Below, piece after piece: positions 9,335 through 16,650 of a stretch of 37,431 nucleotides of DNA (position 1 is the first letter of the stretch; the number at the start of each line of letters is the position of its first letter). The position numbers and the translations under genes were made by a program. Source of the DNA: Acidobacteriota bacterium (GTDB taxonomy: Bacteria > Acidobacteriota > Terriglobia > Acidiferrales > UBA7541); assembly GCA_003223255.1 (NCBI GenBank), contig QHYJ01000069.1, positions 1 through 37,431 of the forward strand, written 5' to 3'. The notes under the pieces are model-generated. The model saw nothing but the letters and a program-made list of their open reading frames with translations, made no database searches and had not been told where the DNA came from.

Positions 9335-9820
9335 CTAGCTCTGTCGCTTCACTGTTAGTTCCAAAAGTTTCTTTGGTGGCGGCGAGTCGATCGTAATTTC
9401 CGCGAGTTCCGTCCACTCGCCTTTCTCGTTAATCCGCAACACAGAACTGCTTCGGATGGAACCCAGCGCAAAGCCCCACGTAAGGCTCTTGCCGCCCTCC
9501 AAGAGCTTCACCTCTGTTTCAAGAAAACGTCCGTCGTTGAACGCGCGCATGTGATAGGTGCCCGTCTCGTCATCGAAGGAAATGATCCCTAGAGCTTGAA
9601 GCATCGGCCTGTTGTCGTGTTTGGTTCGTCCGACCCCCTCGATTTCCAAAATCAGTCCATCCAGCTTGAATTGCGCTTCCTCCGTTTGGGCCAAAACCAC
9701 CGGCTCCCCGGATCCACGCAGCAGGCGTGCCTCGCCAACCCATCTGCCCACTAAGAAGCCAAGCTTCTTCATCGCCGCTCTTTGTGCGTCTAAGTCCGGC
9801 ATTCGAGGGAGTTGTGCCAT
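9335..9820 (-). CDS. DUF1579/lipocalin-like small cytoplasmic protein
   Basis: A 161-residue protein with no signal peptide. Residues 20-160 form alternating strands typical of a small beta-barrel: FLVGRWVGEARLL, then LDGLILEIEGVG, LQALGIISFDDETGTYHMRAF, and SLTWGFALGSIRSS. The early LVGxWxGE pattern recalls DUF1579 and nitrobindin-like barrels, which bind small hydrophobic ligands or haem in some relatives. No metal or haem ligand can be assigned here. The ATG at 9820 has no obvious Shine-Dalgarno sequence. The gene is convergent with the patatin gene and divergent from dinB, so it probably stands alone. Function unknown. Confidence 0.75.
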   Translation of the reverse strand: MAQLPRMPDLDAQRAAMKKLGFLVGRWVGEARLLRGSGEPVVLAQTEEAQFKLDGLILEIEGVGRTKHDNRPMLQALGIISFDDETGTYHMRAFNDGRFLETEVKLLEGGKSLTWGFALGSIRSSSVLRINEKGEWTELAEITIDSPPPKKLLELTVKRQS

Positions 9821-9970
9821 AGCGGTGACGAATTACATGACAAAGCGAGAAAAGTTTGGGTCGCGCGTCGAATTCAGTGGTTTTGTTTATGTTTCTCCGC
9901 CTCGAATGTTTTCATCGACTGATAATTCTCACCGATAATAAGCTTCTCCTGAGCGCCAGATACAGGAACT

Positions 9971-9988
9971 GAGCCCGTGGAGCCCGTG
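9971..9988 (+). repeat. Tandem 9-bp direct repeat upstream of the dinB promoter
   Basis: GAGCCCGTG occurs twice back to back (9971-9979 and 9980-9988), 18 bases before the -35 box of the dinB promoter. It could be a regulator site or chance. No classical LexA box is recognised in the 9838-10156 leader region. Confidence 0.35.
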
Positions 9989-10006
9989 ATCTACGAGGAG
10001 AAGTCC

Positions 10007-10035
10007 TTGACTTTCGCCTTTTATTCGCCTATAGT
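10007..10035 (+). promoter_or_regulatory. Sigma70-type promoter for dinB-dnaE2
   Basis: TTGACT and TATAGT are separated by exactly 17 bases, the best promoter match in the window. Transcription would start near 10042, leaving a leader of about 115 bases before the dinB ATG at 10157. No coding sequence is seen between 9838 and 10156; the leader holds this promoter and the tandem repeat just upstream. Confidence 0.7.
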
Positions 10036-10156
10036 GCGGACGGTAGAGGAAACGGGAAACGGGTGGCGCGCCGTCTCCATTGCCGCCTAGGCTCTCCCGA
10101 GTCGGCCGCCGCCCGTTAAATCTACCCCAGAACCCGCTTCCCTGCCAGGAGCCGCC

Positions 10157-11602
10157 ATGGACGTCTGTGTCGAAAGCGAAAGCGTAGTCTACACACCCGC
10201 TACCGAAGCCATGCTCGAGGGCATTGCCCTCGCAGAAGAAGCGGAAGAGAGCGATCGCGGTAGCACCGAAAATTCGTGCGCAGGCCACAACCCTGCCGAT
10301 TCTGCCCACGCAAAAACGCCGCAGCCTGAACCAGCCACAGCCAAAAATCCCTGGTCCGCCTGGGCCTGGCTGGGCCTCTGTAAAGCTCCGGCGCGCAAAA
10401 TCCCCAACATCGTCCACGTTGACGTGGATGCGTTCTTCGCTTCCGTCGAGCAGGTGCTGAATCCCCGGCTGCGCGGCAAGCCCGTGCTGGTGGGGCGCGG
10501 CTGCGTGGCTTCGGCCAGCTACGAGGCGAAGGCGCTCGGCGTGAAAACCGCGATGGGCTTCCGCGAAGCGCTGCGCGTTTGCCCCAAAGCTATTGTTGTC
10601 CCCGGGCAATACGAGCACTACGCCGATTTTGCCGAACGCGTGCGCCGCATCCTCGAAACCTACACGCCCGCGGTGGAAACCGCCGCGTTGGACGACTTTT
10701 ACCTCGACTTCGCCGGCACCGAACGCCTGTATCCCGATTATCGAGGGACGCTGGTGCGATTGCAGATGGAAGTTTTCAAGGAAACAGGACTAAGCGTTTC
10801 GCTTGGCGCTGCGCGCACCAAAGTCGTTGCCTCGATCGCCTCGCGGCTCGAGCGTCCACGCGGCTTCCGCATGGTCGCGCCCGGTGATGAAGAAGCTTTC
10901 CTGACGCCGCTGCCGGTCGCGAAACTCCACGGCATCGGCCACGTGCATACGAGCACGCTGGCCGAGCGCGGCATCACCACCATCGGTCAACTGCGCCGCG
11001 TGCCGAAAGCTGCTCTACAGGCGGCCTTCGGCGAAGCCATCGGCCTGCAAATCTGGGAGCGCGCCCGCGGCCTCGACGGCCGCGAGGTGCTGCTGCCTTC
11101 CACACCAAAATCCGTCTCCCGCGAAACCACCATCGAAGGCGGCACCATCGACACGGAGTTTCTTGGCGGGCTGATCGAGTATCTCAGCGAGCGCATCGGC
11201 TCGACCTTGCGCGAATACGGCAAGCAGGCGCGCACCCTGGGCCTGCGCCTCCGTTACGTCGACTATTTTTCGGCGCACCAGGCGGTGCGTCTGATCAAAC
11301 CAACCAATGACGAGCGGGAATTGCTCTCCGCTGCCAAAGAAATGTTCGGCAAACTGTTCACGCGCCGCGTAGCGGTGCGGCTCGCTGGCGTCAGCGTGAC
11401 AAATCTCGAAGCCGACCGCCGCCAAAATGATCTGTTCGATACCCGCGCGAACCGCCGCTGGTATCTGAACCGCGAAATGGACCGCGTGCGCGGCCGCTTT
11501 GGCTGGAACGCCGTCTTTTACGGCAAAGGCCTCGCCCTGCGCGAGCATTACGCCACCAAGCCCAACGGCCTGGTGCTCTCAACGCCATGCTTATCGCGGT
11601 GA
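10157..11602 (+). CDS. dinB: Y-family DNA polymerase (DinB/Pol IV-type) with N-terminal extension
   Basis: A 481-residue translesion polymerase. Residues 84-98 (NIVHVDVDAFFASVE) carry the first catalytic Asp (D89) and the steric gate F94. The second catalytic motif is ALDDFYLD (177-184), where the usual Asp-Glu pair reads Asp-Asp (D179, D180). SYEAK (121-125) replaces the common SYEAR. A helix-hairpin-helix region follows (LHGIGHVHTSTLAERGI), then the little-finger domain, and a likely beta-clamp motif QNDLF at 423-427 with a 54-residue tail. The first 80 residues are acidic and Pro-rich, unlike E. coli Pol IV, which starts at the HVDMD motif. ATG 10157 is supported by CAGGAG seven bases upstream. 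It is followed 114 bases later by dnaE2, so the pair probably acts together in damage-induced mutagenesis. An ImuB role is unlikely because both acidic motifs are kept. Confidence 0.9.
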   Translation: MDVCVESESVVYTPATEAMLEGIALAEEAEESDRGSTENSCAGHNPADSAHAKTPQPEPATAKNPWSAWAWLGLCKAPARKIPNIVHVDVDAFFASVEQVLNPRLRGKPVLVGRGCVASASYEAKALGVKTAMGFREALRVCPKAIVVPGQYEHYADFAERVRRILETYTPAVETAALDDFYLDFAGTERLYPDYRGTLVRLQMEVFKETGLSVSLGAARTKVVASIASRLERPRGFRMVAPGDEEAFLTPLPVAKLHGIGHVHTSTLAERGITTIGQLRRVPKAALQAAFGEAIGLQIWERARGLDGREVLLPSTPKSVSRETTIEGGTIDTEFLGGLIEYLSERIGSTLREYGKQARTLGLRLRYVDYFSAHQAVRLIKPTNDERELLSAAKEMFGKLFTRRVAVRLAGVSVTNLEADRRQNDLFDTRANRRWYLNREMDRVRGRFGWNAVFYGKGLALREHYATKPNGLVLSTPCLSR

Positions 11603-11716
11603 AAGAGAAACCTCGGGTCAAAGACTACAGAATTTTTTAGTTAACGCGGCTGCTGGAATCCCTTTCCCGTCCCCTGCTCCAGTTTCTGCTGCATCCAACG
11701 GGCAACATTCGCACGG

Positions 11717-14700
11717 GTGACAAATCACGTGTTCGTCCATTTGCACTGTTACAGTCACTATTCGTTCCTGCGGGGCGTGGCGTCGCCGGAAGAGATCATC
11801 GCTGCTGCCATCGAGCAGAACATGCCCGCAGTGGCGCTGACTGACACCAACGGTATGTACGCGGCGGTGCCGTTTTACAAGAAAGCGCTGGATAAACATA
11901 TCCAGCCGATTGTCGGGGTGGCCTTGGATGTCGAATTTTGCATTTCGAGTGACGCGTTTCGAAATTCGAAAAACGAAACTCGAAATTCAGTGAGTGTACC
12001 GATCACGCTGCTGGCGATGGACATGGAGGGCTACGGCAATCTCTGCCAACTCGTTACGCTGCGGCATTTGGGCATGACGAAACTAGCCTGCCTGCCCGTC
12101 CCTGCCTGCGCAGGCAGGCGGCAAGCGGGGCCTGGCACGGTGGAACAAAACGATGCTGCCGCCGGAACCGATGGCCGCCCCGTCACCTTGCAGGAATTGG
12201 CCGAGCACAGCCGTGGCGTCATCGCTTTATGCCCGTTGCCTACACAAATGCAGGCCACAGGCACCCGTAAGGGCGCAGCGTGCTGCGCCCCTACAAAGAA
12301 ACCCTCAAACGGAGTTGGAGCAACGGATTGGATCTCGCAATTAAAGGACATCTTCACCGACCGCCTCTACATCGAAGTCCAGCACCTCTCTCCCGGCGAC
12401 GGCCCGACAGTACGCGAAGCCGAGCGCCTTGGCCGCGAACTCGGCATCCCGCTCGTTGCCACAAACAACGTCCACTTCCTCCGGCCGGAGGAACATCTTC
12501 ATCATCGCGCGGTAAACGCCATCCGCACCGGTGGACTATTGACCACCGTCGCCCCGCCGGAAATCACTGCCGACGAAGCCTGGTTCAAATCCGCCGCTGA
12601 AATGCAAAAATGCTTCCCCGATCATCCGGAATGGCTCGCAGCAACGCAAGAAATCGCCGACCGCTGCAACCTGCAACTCGCGCTCGGCAAACTCATTCTT
12701 CCCGAATGCTCGGTTCCCGACGGCGAATCTGCGTTTTCCTATCTGTGGAAGCTCAGCTTTGACGGTGCGCGCAAACGCTACACGCCGCTGCGCCCGGAAG
12801 TGCTCTCGCGCCTCACGCACGAACTTGAAGTCATCGAGCACTGGAAGCTCGCTCCGTATTTTTTGCTGGTTCACGACATCGTGCAGGAAGCTCGCCGCCG
12901 CGGTATTCCCGCGGTCGCGCGCGGCTCCGCCGCCAGTTCCATGGTGACGTATTGTCTCGGCATTTCGCGCGTCTGCCCGCTGCACTGGGGACTCCACTTC
13001 GAGCGCTTCCTGAACGAGCAGCGCGGCGATTGCCCGGACATCGATATCGATATTTGCGGCGCGCGCCGCGATGAACTGCTCGATTACGTTTACGAGCATT
13101 GGGGCGCGGAACATGTCGCCATGATTGGCAGCTTCATTACCATGCATGCTCGCCTGGCCGTGCGCGAAGTCGCAAAGGTTTTTGGCATGCCGCCGGGCGA
13201 AGTGGACCGCTTCACCAAGCGCCTGCCGCATCGCCCGGTGCGCGAAATTTTGCAGGCCATTCGCAATCTGCCGGAGTGCCGCGATCTCCCCGTCGACGAC
13301 GAACCCTGGAAAACCATCCTGCAAGTCGCCCTGCGCCTCGATGCTGCGCCACGCCACATGGGCATTCACCCCTGCGGTACGGTGATTTCCGCGCAGCCGC
13401 TGACGCGCCTGACGCCGCTCGAACGCGCCACCAAAGGCATCGTCGTCACGCAGTATGACATGAACGCCATCGAAGCGCTCGGGCTAATCAAGATGGATCT
13501 GCTGGGCCAGCGCGGCTTCACCACCATGTCGCTCGCGCTCGACAACATCGAGCGCTCTCTTCAATCTGTAGGGGCCCAGCATGCTGGGCCCGCTTTTGCA
13601 GCGTCCAACGTCGCTCCTGACGGCATGACTCCCTGTCCCAAGCCCCGCGAACTCGATTTCGACGCCATCCCCGAAAACGATTCGGCAACCTGCGGCGTCA
13701 TCGCCGCGGGCCGCACCATGGGCGTGTTCCAAATCGAATCGCCCGCCATGCGCGGCATGCTCCGGATGATGAACGCGCGCACGCTCGAAGAAATGGCCAT
13801 CGCGCTGGCAATCATCCGGCCGGGCGCCGCGGAATATGGCTCGAAAGAATTGTTCGTCAAGCGCCTCCGTGGCAAAGAAAAACTCGCCTACCCGCACGAC
13901 TTGCTCAAGCCCATTCTCAGCGACACGCTGGGCGTCTGTATTTATCAGGAGCAGGTCATGCAGATTGCGCAAACGCTCGGCAGCTTGTCGTTAGCCGAAG
14001 CCGATCTGGTGCGGCGGACTTCCGTAAAGTATTCCGGCCAGGCGGATTACGACCGTCTGCGTGAAAAATTTGACAAAGCCGCGCGCATGATGGGCCTCAC
14101 GAAACAGCAGCGCGAAGAATCCTGGCAGATGGTCGAAAAATTCGCTGGCTTCGGTTTCTGCAAAGCCCATGCGGCCACCTACGCCGACGTTGCGTACCGC
14201 ATGGCGTATCTGAAGACGCATCATCCCGCAGACTTTCTTGCCGCCATGTGCAGCGCGGGCGCAGGGTTTTATCACGTATCTGCCTATGTCGAAGAAGCTA
14301 AGCGCTGGGGCATCGTCGTGCGTTTGCCTTCGGTAAATCATTCGCGCATGGAGTACACCGCCGAAACCAGCGACAACCGCAAGCGCGCGCTTCGCGTCGG
14401 CCTGATGCAGATCAAAGGCCTGCGCATCGAGACCATCACTGCCATCGTTCGCGCGCGTGAAGAAGCCGGGCCATTCCGCTCTCTCGAAGATTTTCTGCAC
14501 CGCGTTCCTGTCGAACGCGACGAAATCGAAGCGCTTATTAAATGCGGCGCCTTCGATGAGATAGGCGACAATACAAACAGCGAAGCCGACTGCATGACGC
14601 GCCCCGAGATGCTCTGGCGCTGGAATCTCCTCCAAGCAGCAGGCAAAGGCGCGTACTCGAGCGCTTCCCGATCTTCAGGAATTGTGCTCCTCGAAAAAAC

Positions 14701-15139
14701 GGAAACTCTTTTTGCCGAACCCAGCGCGCCTGATCCCGTTGCCGCGACTCTCGCGGAAATGTCTCTGCCCGAATACACGCTGGAACAAAAACTGCGCTAC
14801 GAACGCGAAATCCTCGAAGTCTGCGTCAGCGGCCACCCGCTCGATTTCCTTCCGCGCAACGGCGAAGCCTGGAGCGACGAACTGGCTGGCCTGGTCGGCA
14901 AGCGCGTCACGCTCTGCGGCTGGGTGATCACCTACCGCCACGTCGGCACGAAAAATTACCGCAACATGATGTTCGTCACGCTCGAAGACCAGCGCGGCGT
15001 CTACGAAGTTGTGCTCTTCCCTGACGCATACGACCGCTACGGAGGTCTGGTTTTTGAGACGCGCACTATGCGCGTCACTGGACGCGTCGAGCCGGACGGC
15101 CAAATCAACGGGGAAAAGCTGGAAGCGTTGCGAAAATAG
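11717..15139 (+). CDS. dnaE2: Error-prone DNA polymerase III alpha subunit (DnaE2-like)
   Basis: A 1140-residue C-family polymerase. The catalytic aspartates are visible: PDIDIDI (D441, D443) and KMDLLG (D594), with the same spacing as in DnaE. The N-terminal PHP domain is altered: LHCYSHYS has Tyr where the second metal His usually lies, and ALTDTNG has Thr where ALTDH is usual, so phosphoesterase activity is probably lost. A helix-hairpin-helix region (about 890-950) and a C-terminal OB-fold (VTLCGWVITYRHVGTKNYRNM onward) complete the DnaE2 layout. Four short repeats are inserted in frame, three of them within the PHP region (see separate entries). The start is taken as GTG 11717; the ribosome site is weak and another GTG lies four codons on. 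It follows dinB by 114 bases and is probably co-transcribed with it. Confidence 0.92.
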   Translation: MTNHVFVHLHCYSHYSFLRGVASPEEIIAAAIEQNMPAVALTDTNGMYAAVPFYKKALDKHIQPIVGVALDVEFCISSDAFRNSKNETRNSVSVPITLLAMDMEGYGNLCQLVTLRHLGMTKLACLPVPACAGRRQAGPGTVEQNDAAAGTDGRPVTLQELAEHSRGVIALCPLPTQMQATGTRKGAACCAPTKKPSNGVGATDWISQLKDIFTDRLYIEVQHLSPGDGPTVREAERLGRELGIPLVATNNVHFLRPEEHLHHRAVNAIRTGGLLTTVAPPEITADEAWFKSAAEMQKCFPDHPEWLAATQEIADRCNLQLALGKLILPECSVPDGESAFSYLWKLSFDGARKRYTPLRPEVLSRLTHELEVIEHWKLAPYFLLVHDIVQEARRRGIPAVARGSAASSMVTYCLGISRVCPLHWGLHFERFLNEQRGDCPDIDIDICGARRDELLDYVYEHWGAEHVAMIGSFITMHARLAVREVAKVFGMPPGEVDRFTKRLPHRPVREILQAIRNLPECRDLPVDDEPWKTILQVALRLDAAPRHMGIHPCGTVISAQPLTRLTPLERATKGIVVTQYDMNAIEALGLIKMDLLGQRGFTTMSLALDNIERSLQSVGAQHAGPAFAASNVAPDGMTPCPKPRELDFDAIPENDSATCGVIAAGRTMGVFQIESPAMRGMLRMMNARTLEEMAIALAIIRPGAAEYGSKELFVKRLRGKEKLAYPHDLLKPILSDTLGVCIYQEQVMQIAQTLGSLSLAEADLVRRTSVKYSGQADYDRLREKFDKAARMMGLTKQQREESWQMVEKFAGFGFCKAHAATYADVAYRMAYLKTHHPADFLAAMCSAGAGFYHVSAYVEEAKRWGIVVRLPSVNHSRMEYTAETSDNRKRALRVGLMQIKGLRIETITAIVRAREEAGPFRSLEDFLHRVPVERDEIEALIKCGAFDEIGDNTNSEADCMTRPEMLWRWNLLQAAGKGAYSSASRSSGIVLLEKTETLFAEPSAPDPVAATLAEMSLPEYTLEQKLRYEREILEVCVSGHPLDFLPRNGEAWSDELAGLVGKRVTLCGWVITYRHVGTKNYRNMMFVTLEDQRGVYEVVLFPDAYDRYGGLVFETRTMRVTGRVEPDGQINGEKLEALRK
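11957..11988 (+). repeat. AT-rich TTCGAA repeat inserted in dnaE2
   Basis: Contains a 7+1+7 palindrome (TTTCGAA-A-TTCGAAA, 11957-11971) and a direct repeat of CGAAATTC at 11960 and 11981. It encodes an uncharged, Asn/Ser-rich stretch of about 20 residues in the PHP domain that looks foreign to the family. The base composition is AT-rich compared with the flanks, and the reading frame is kept. Confidence 0.5.
12101..12118 (+). repeat. 18-bp perfect palindrome in dnaE2
   Basis: CCTGCCTGCGCAGGCAGG equals its own reverse complement. It sits within a CCTGCC-rich stretch (12087-12125) that encodes a Cys/Pro/Ala segment in the PHP domain, with the dnaE2 frame unbroken. It looks like a dispersed short palindromic element, not part of the ancestral protein. 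Confidence 0.6.
12267..12294 (+). repeat. REP-like palindrome in dnaE2, copy 1
   Basis: GGGCGCAGC and GCTGCGCCC face each other across a 2-base GT centre, flanked by GTAA on the left and CTAC on the right. It is read as RKGAACCAPT within DnaE2. The core AGC-GT-GCT matches the palindrome at 13568-13593. Confidence 0.65.
13568..13593 (+). repeat. REP-like palindrome in dnaE2, copy 2
   Basis: GGGCCCAGC and GCTGGGCCC face each other across a 2-base AT centre, preceded by GTAG. It is read as VGAQHAGPA at about residue 618 of DnaE2, a short distance after the third catalytic Asp. Same architecture as the copy at 12267, with partly different stem bases. Confidence 0.65.
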
Positions 15140-15160
15140 TCGGAAATAACGGTGTATTTC

Positions 15161-15472
15161 ATGATTCGCACAAGAGCTCCAACCACGCCGCCACGCGCGG
15201 AGCCCGAAACCGGCCGCCCCGCCGGAACCGGCGAAGAATGGCTGGGGCGAAACCGCAGTTCCAAGCGCCGGCTCTGGGAACGCCTCAACCCGCTCAGCCG
15301 CAGGCAAATCCGCATCATTGCGGAAGCGCTGGCGCTCCAGCAAAGTCACGCCCAGCTCCCGGAGCCTCTGCGCGCCCGCCTGAGCGCCGCTCTCCAGGAA
15401 CTCGACCGCCTGGTCACCCGCATCCGCGCGCTGCTGGTGGAGGTAACGCGCCGGACACCACCGGACTCATAA
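15161..15472 (+). CDS. Small basic helical protein of unknown function
   Basis: About 103 residues, with ATG 15161 (or GTG 15152). The first 30 residues are Pro/Arg/Glu-rich and probably disordered. The rest (about 30-100) is predicted helix rich in Arg and Leu (ERLNPLSRRQIRIIAEALAL; ALQELDRLVTRIRALLVEV), with a heptad-like pattern suggesting a short coiled coil or helical hairpin. There is no signal peptide or membrane segment. It begins only 21 bases after the dnaE2 stop, so it is probably co-transcribed and could be an accessory of the polymerase pair. I recognise no family. Its end overlaps no other convincing gene. Confidence 0.55.
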   Translation: MIRTRAPTTPPRAEPETGRPAGTGEEWLGRNRSSKRRLWERLNPLSRRQIRIIAEALALQQSHAQLPEPLRARLSAALQELDRLVTRIRALLVEVTRRTPPDS

Positions 15473-15510
15473 AAATTGCGAGGTGCCTTTGGCGGCGGGA
15501 TACTTTTTCT

Positions 15511-16569
15511 ATGCGTGTCCCTGCGAAGCGCGGCCCCTTTTTCTCTCTGGCGGCAATTTTGGCGCTCTCAGCGCTGGCTTATTCTGTGCGCGCCGATGAA
15601 ATTCGCCTGAAAGACGGCAAAAAGCTTTACGGCGTGATCGTCGCCTACGAAGAGAACATGTTCAAAGTCAAGACCGACTATGGATATGTGCTCGTGGAGA
15701 AGGACAAGATTGCCTCGATTGTACCGACAACGCCCGCCGCAAAATCCGTGCCGGAATCCGCTGCGAAAAAAGATGCTCCTGCACATTCCCCAAAGCCCGC
15801 CAGTGAAGCACAACCAAAGATGGAACCGGCCGTCGAAACTGCCGCGAATTCTGCCGCCACCGCAGAACCCGCGAACGCGAGCTTAAAGGCTGCCACCCCA
15901 GCGCCTGCTGGAAAAGTTGAGAAAGCATCGCCGAAATCCGCGAGCCCCGCCGCAAAACCCAGCGCACCGGCCAATGCGCCCGCTAAAAACAACACCCCCG
16001 CTCCAGCGAATACTGCCTCCGCCTCGGCAGCAATGACTGCTTCGGCCGCGGCGCCTGCGGCAACCGCTCCCGCTCCGCCCAAAGAGCCCGAAATTCCCGT
16101 GAATCGCGAAGAAATCACCGGCAATCTCTACACAAATTACACGCACGGCTTCCGCATGTATAAGGCGCCCAGCTGGAACCTCATCGAAGAAGCGCGCAAC
16201 GCGTTGCCCAACGCCATCGTCGCCATGGGCACAAGCGACGAATCCACGCTGATGGTGGTCGGTGAGGAGAAAACCAAAGATTCTTTGGATACAGCGGCCG
16301 CCGCCGTCGAAAAACGGTTGCACGACGTCTATGTCAACTATCAGCGCGTCTCACAGAAGAGAACAGTTGTAGGGGGACTGCCCGCGATTGACTATCAATA
16401 CCGCGGCAAGGCCGACGATCATGATTGGTCAGGCAGGCTCGTAGTCATCGCTCGCGGCAAGGATATGCTCACCGTGCTGGCAATGACCTACGCGAACAAC
16501 GACCTGATTCAAATCCAGGAGAACGTTATCGCCCGCTCCATCGCCAGCCTCGACTTCAGCGTCCACTAG
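15511..16569 (+). CDS. Periplasmic protein with SH3/Lsm-like N-domain, Ala-Pro linker and PsbP/DUF1795-like C-domain
   Basis: A 352-residue exported protein. Residues 1-28 are a signal peptide (FFSLAAILALSALAYSVRA). Residues 29-75 form a small beta domain (EIRLKDGKKLYGVIVAYEEN, then YGYVLVEKDKIASIVP) like the Lsm/SH3-like domains that precede long linkers in acidobacterial envelope proteins. Residues about 76-195 are a low-complexity Ala/Pro/Lys/Ser linker. Residues about 196-352 look like a PsbP or DUF1795 fold (YTHGFRMYKAPSWNLIEEA; ALPNAIVAMGTSDESTLMVV; IDYQYRG). ATG 15511 was preferred over in-frame starts further upstream because the signal peptide follows at once. A GC-rich purine stretch lies about 12 bases upstream. 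The function is unknown, possibly envelope binding. Confidence 0.75.
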   Translation: MRVPAKRGPFFSLAAILALSALAYSVRADEIRLKDGKKLYGVIVAYEENMFKVKTDYGYVLVEKDKIASIVPTTPAAKSVPESAAKKDAPAHSPKPASEAQPKMEPAVETAANSAATAEPANASLKAATPAPAGKVEKASPKSASPAAKPSAPANAPAKNNTPAPANTASASAAMTASAAAPAATAPAPPKEPEIPVNREEITGNLYTNYTHGFRMYKAPSWNLIEEARNALPNAIVAMGTSDESTLMVVGEEKTKDSLDTAAAAVEKRLHDVYVNYQRVSQKRTVVGGLPAIDYQYRGKADDHDWSGRLVVIARGKDMLTVLAMTYANNDLIQIQENVIARSIASLDFSVH

Positions 16570-16574
16570 CCACA

Positions 16575-16618
16575 GTCCAAAAACGAGTCTCGTTTGGACG
16601 TCTAAATTGAATTAGACG
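16575..16618. terminator. Tandem hairpins between convergent genes (possible bidirectional terminator)
   Basis: Two adjoining inverted repeats lie between the stop codons at 16569 (plus) and 16651 (minus): GTCCAAA...TTTGGAC (16575-16599) and CGTCTAA...TTAGACG (16599-16618, six-base loop). There is no long T run, so termination is inferred from the position between converging genes. Confidence 0.4.
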
Positions 16619-16650
16619 AGTTCGAGCGCGATGAATTTCTTCCTTTAGGA

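Noticed and set aside
9838-10156. LexA operator before dinB
   Set aside because: No recognisable GAAC...GTTC or CTGT...ACAG type box was found near the promoter.
15238-15510. N-terminal extension of the periplasmic protein gene to 15238
   Set aside because: It overlaps the small gene at 15161-15472, is Pro/Arg-rich without a domain, and would bury the signal peptide that begins at 15511.
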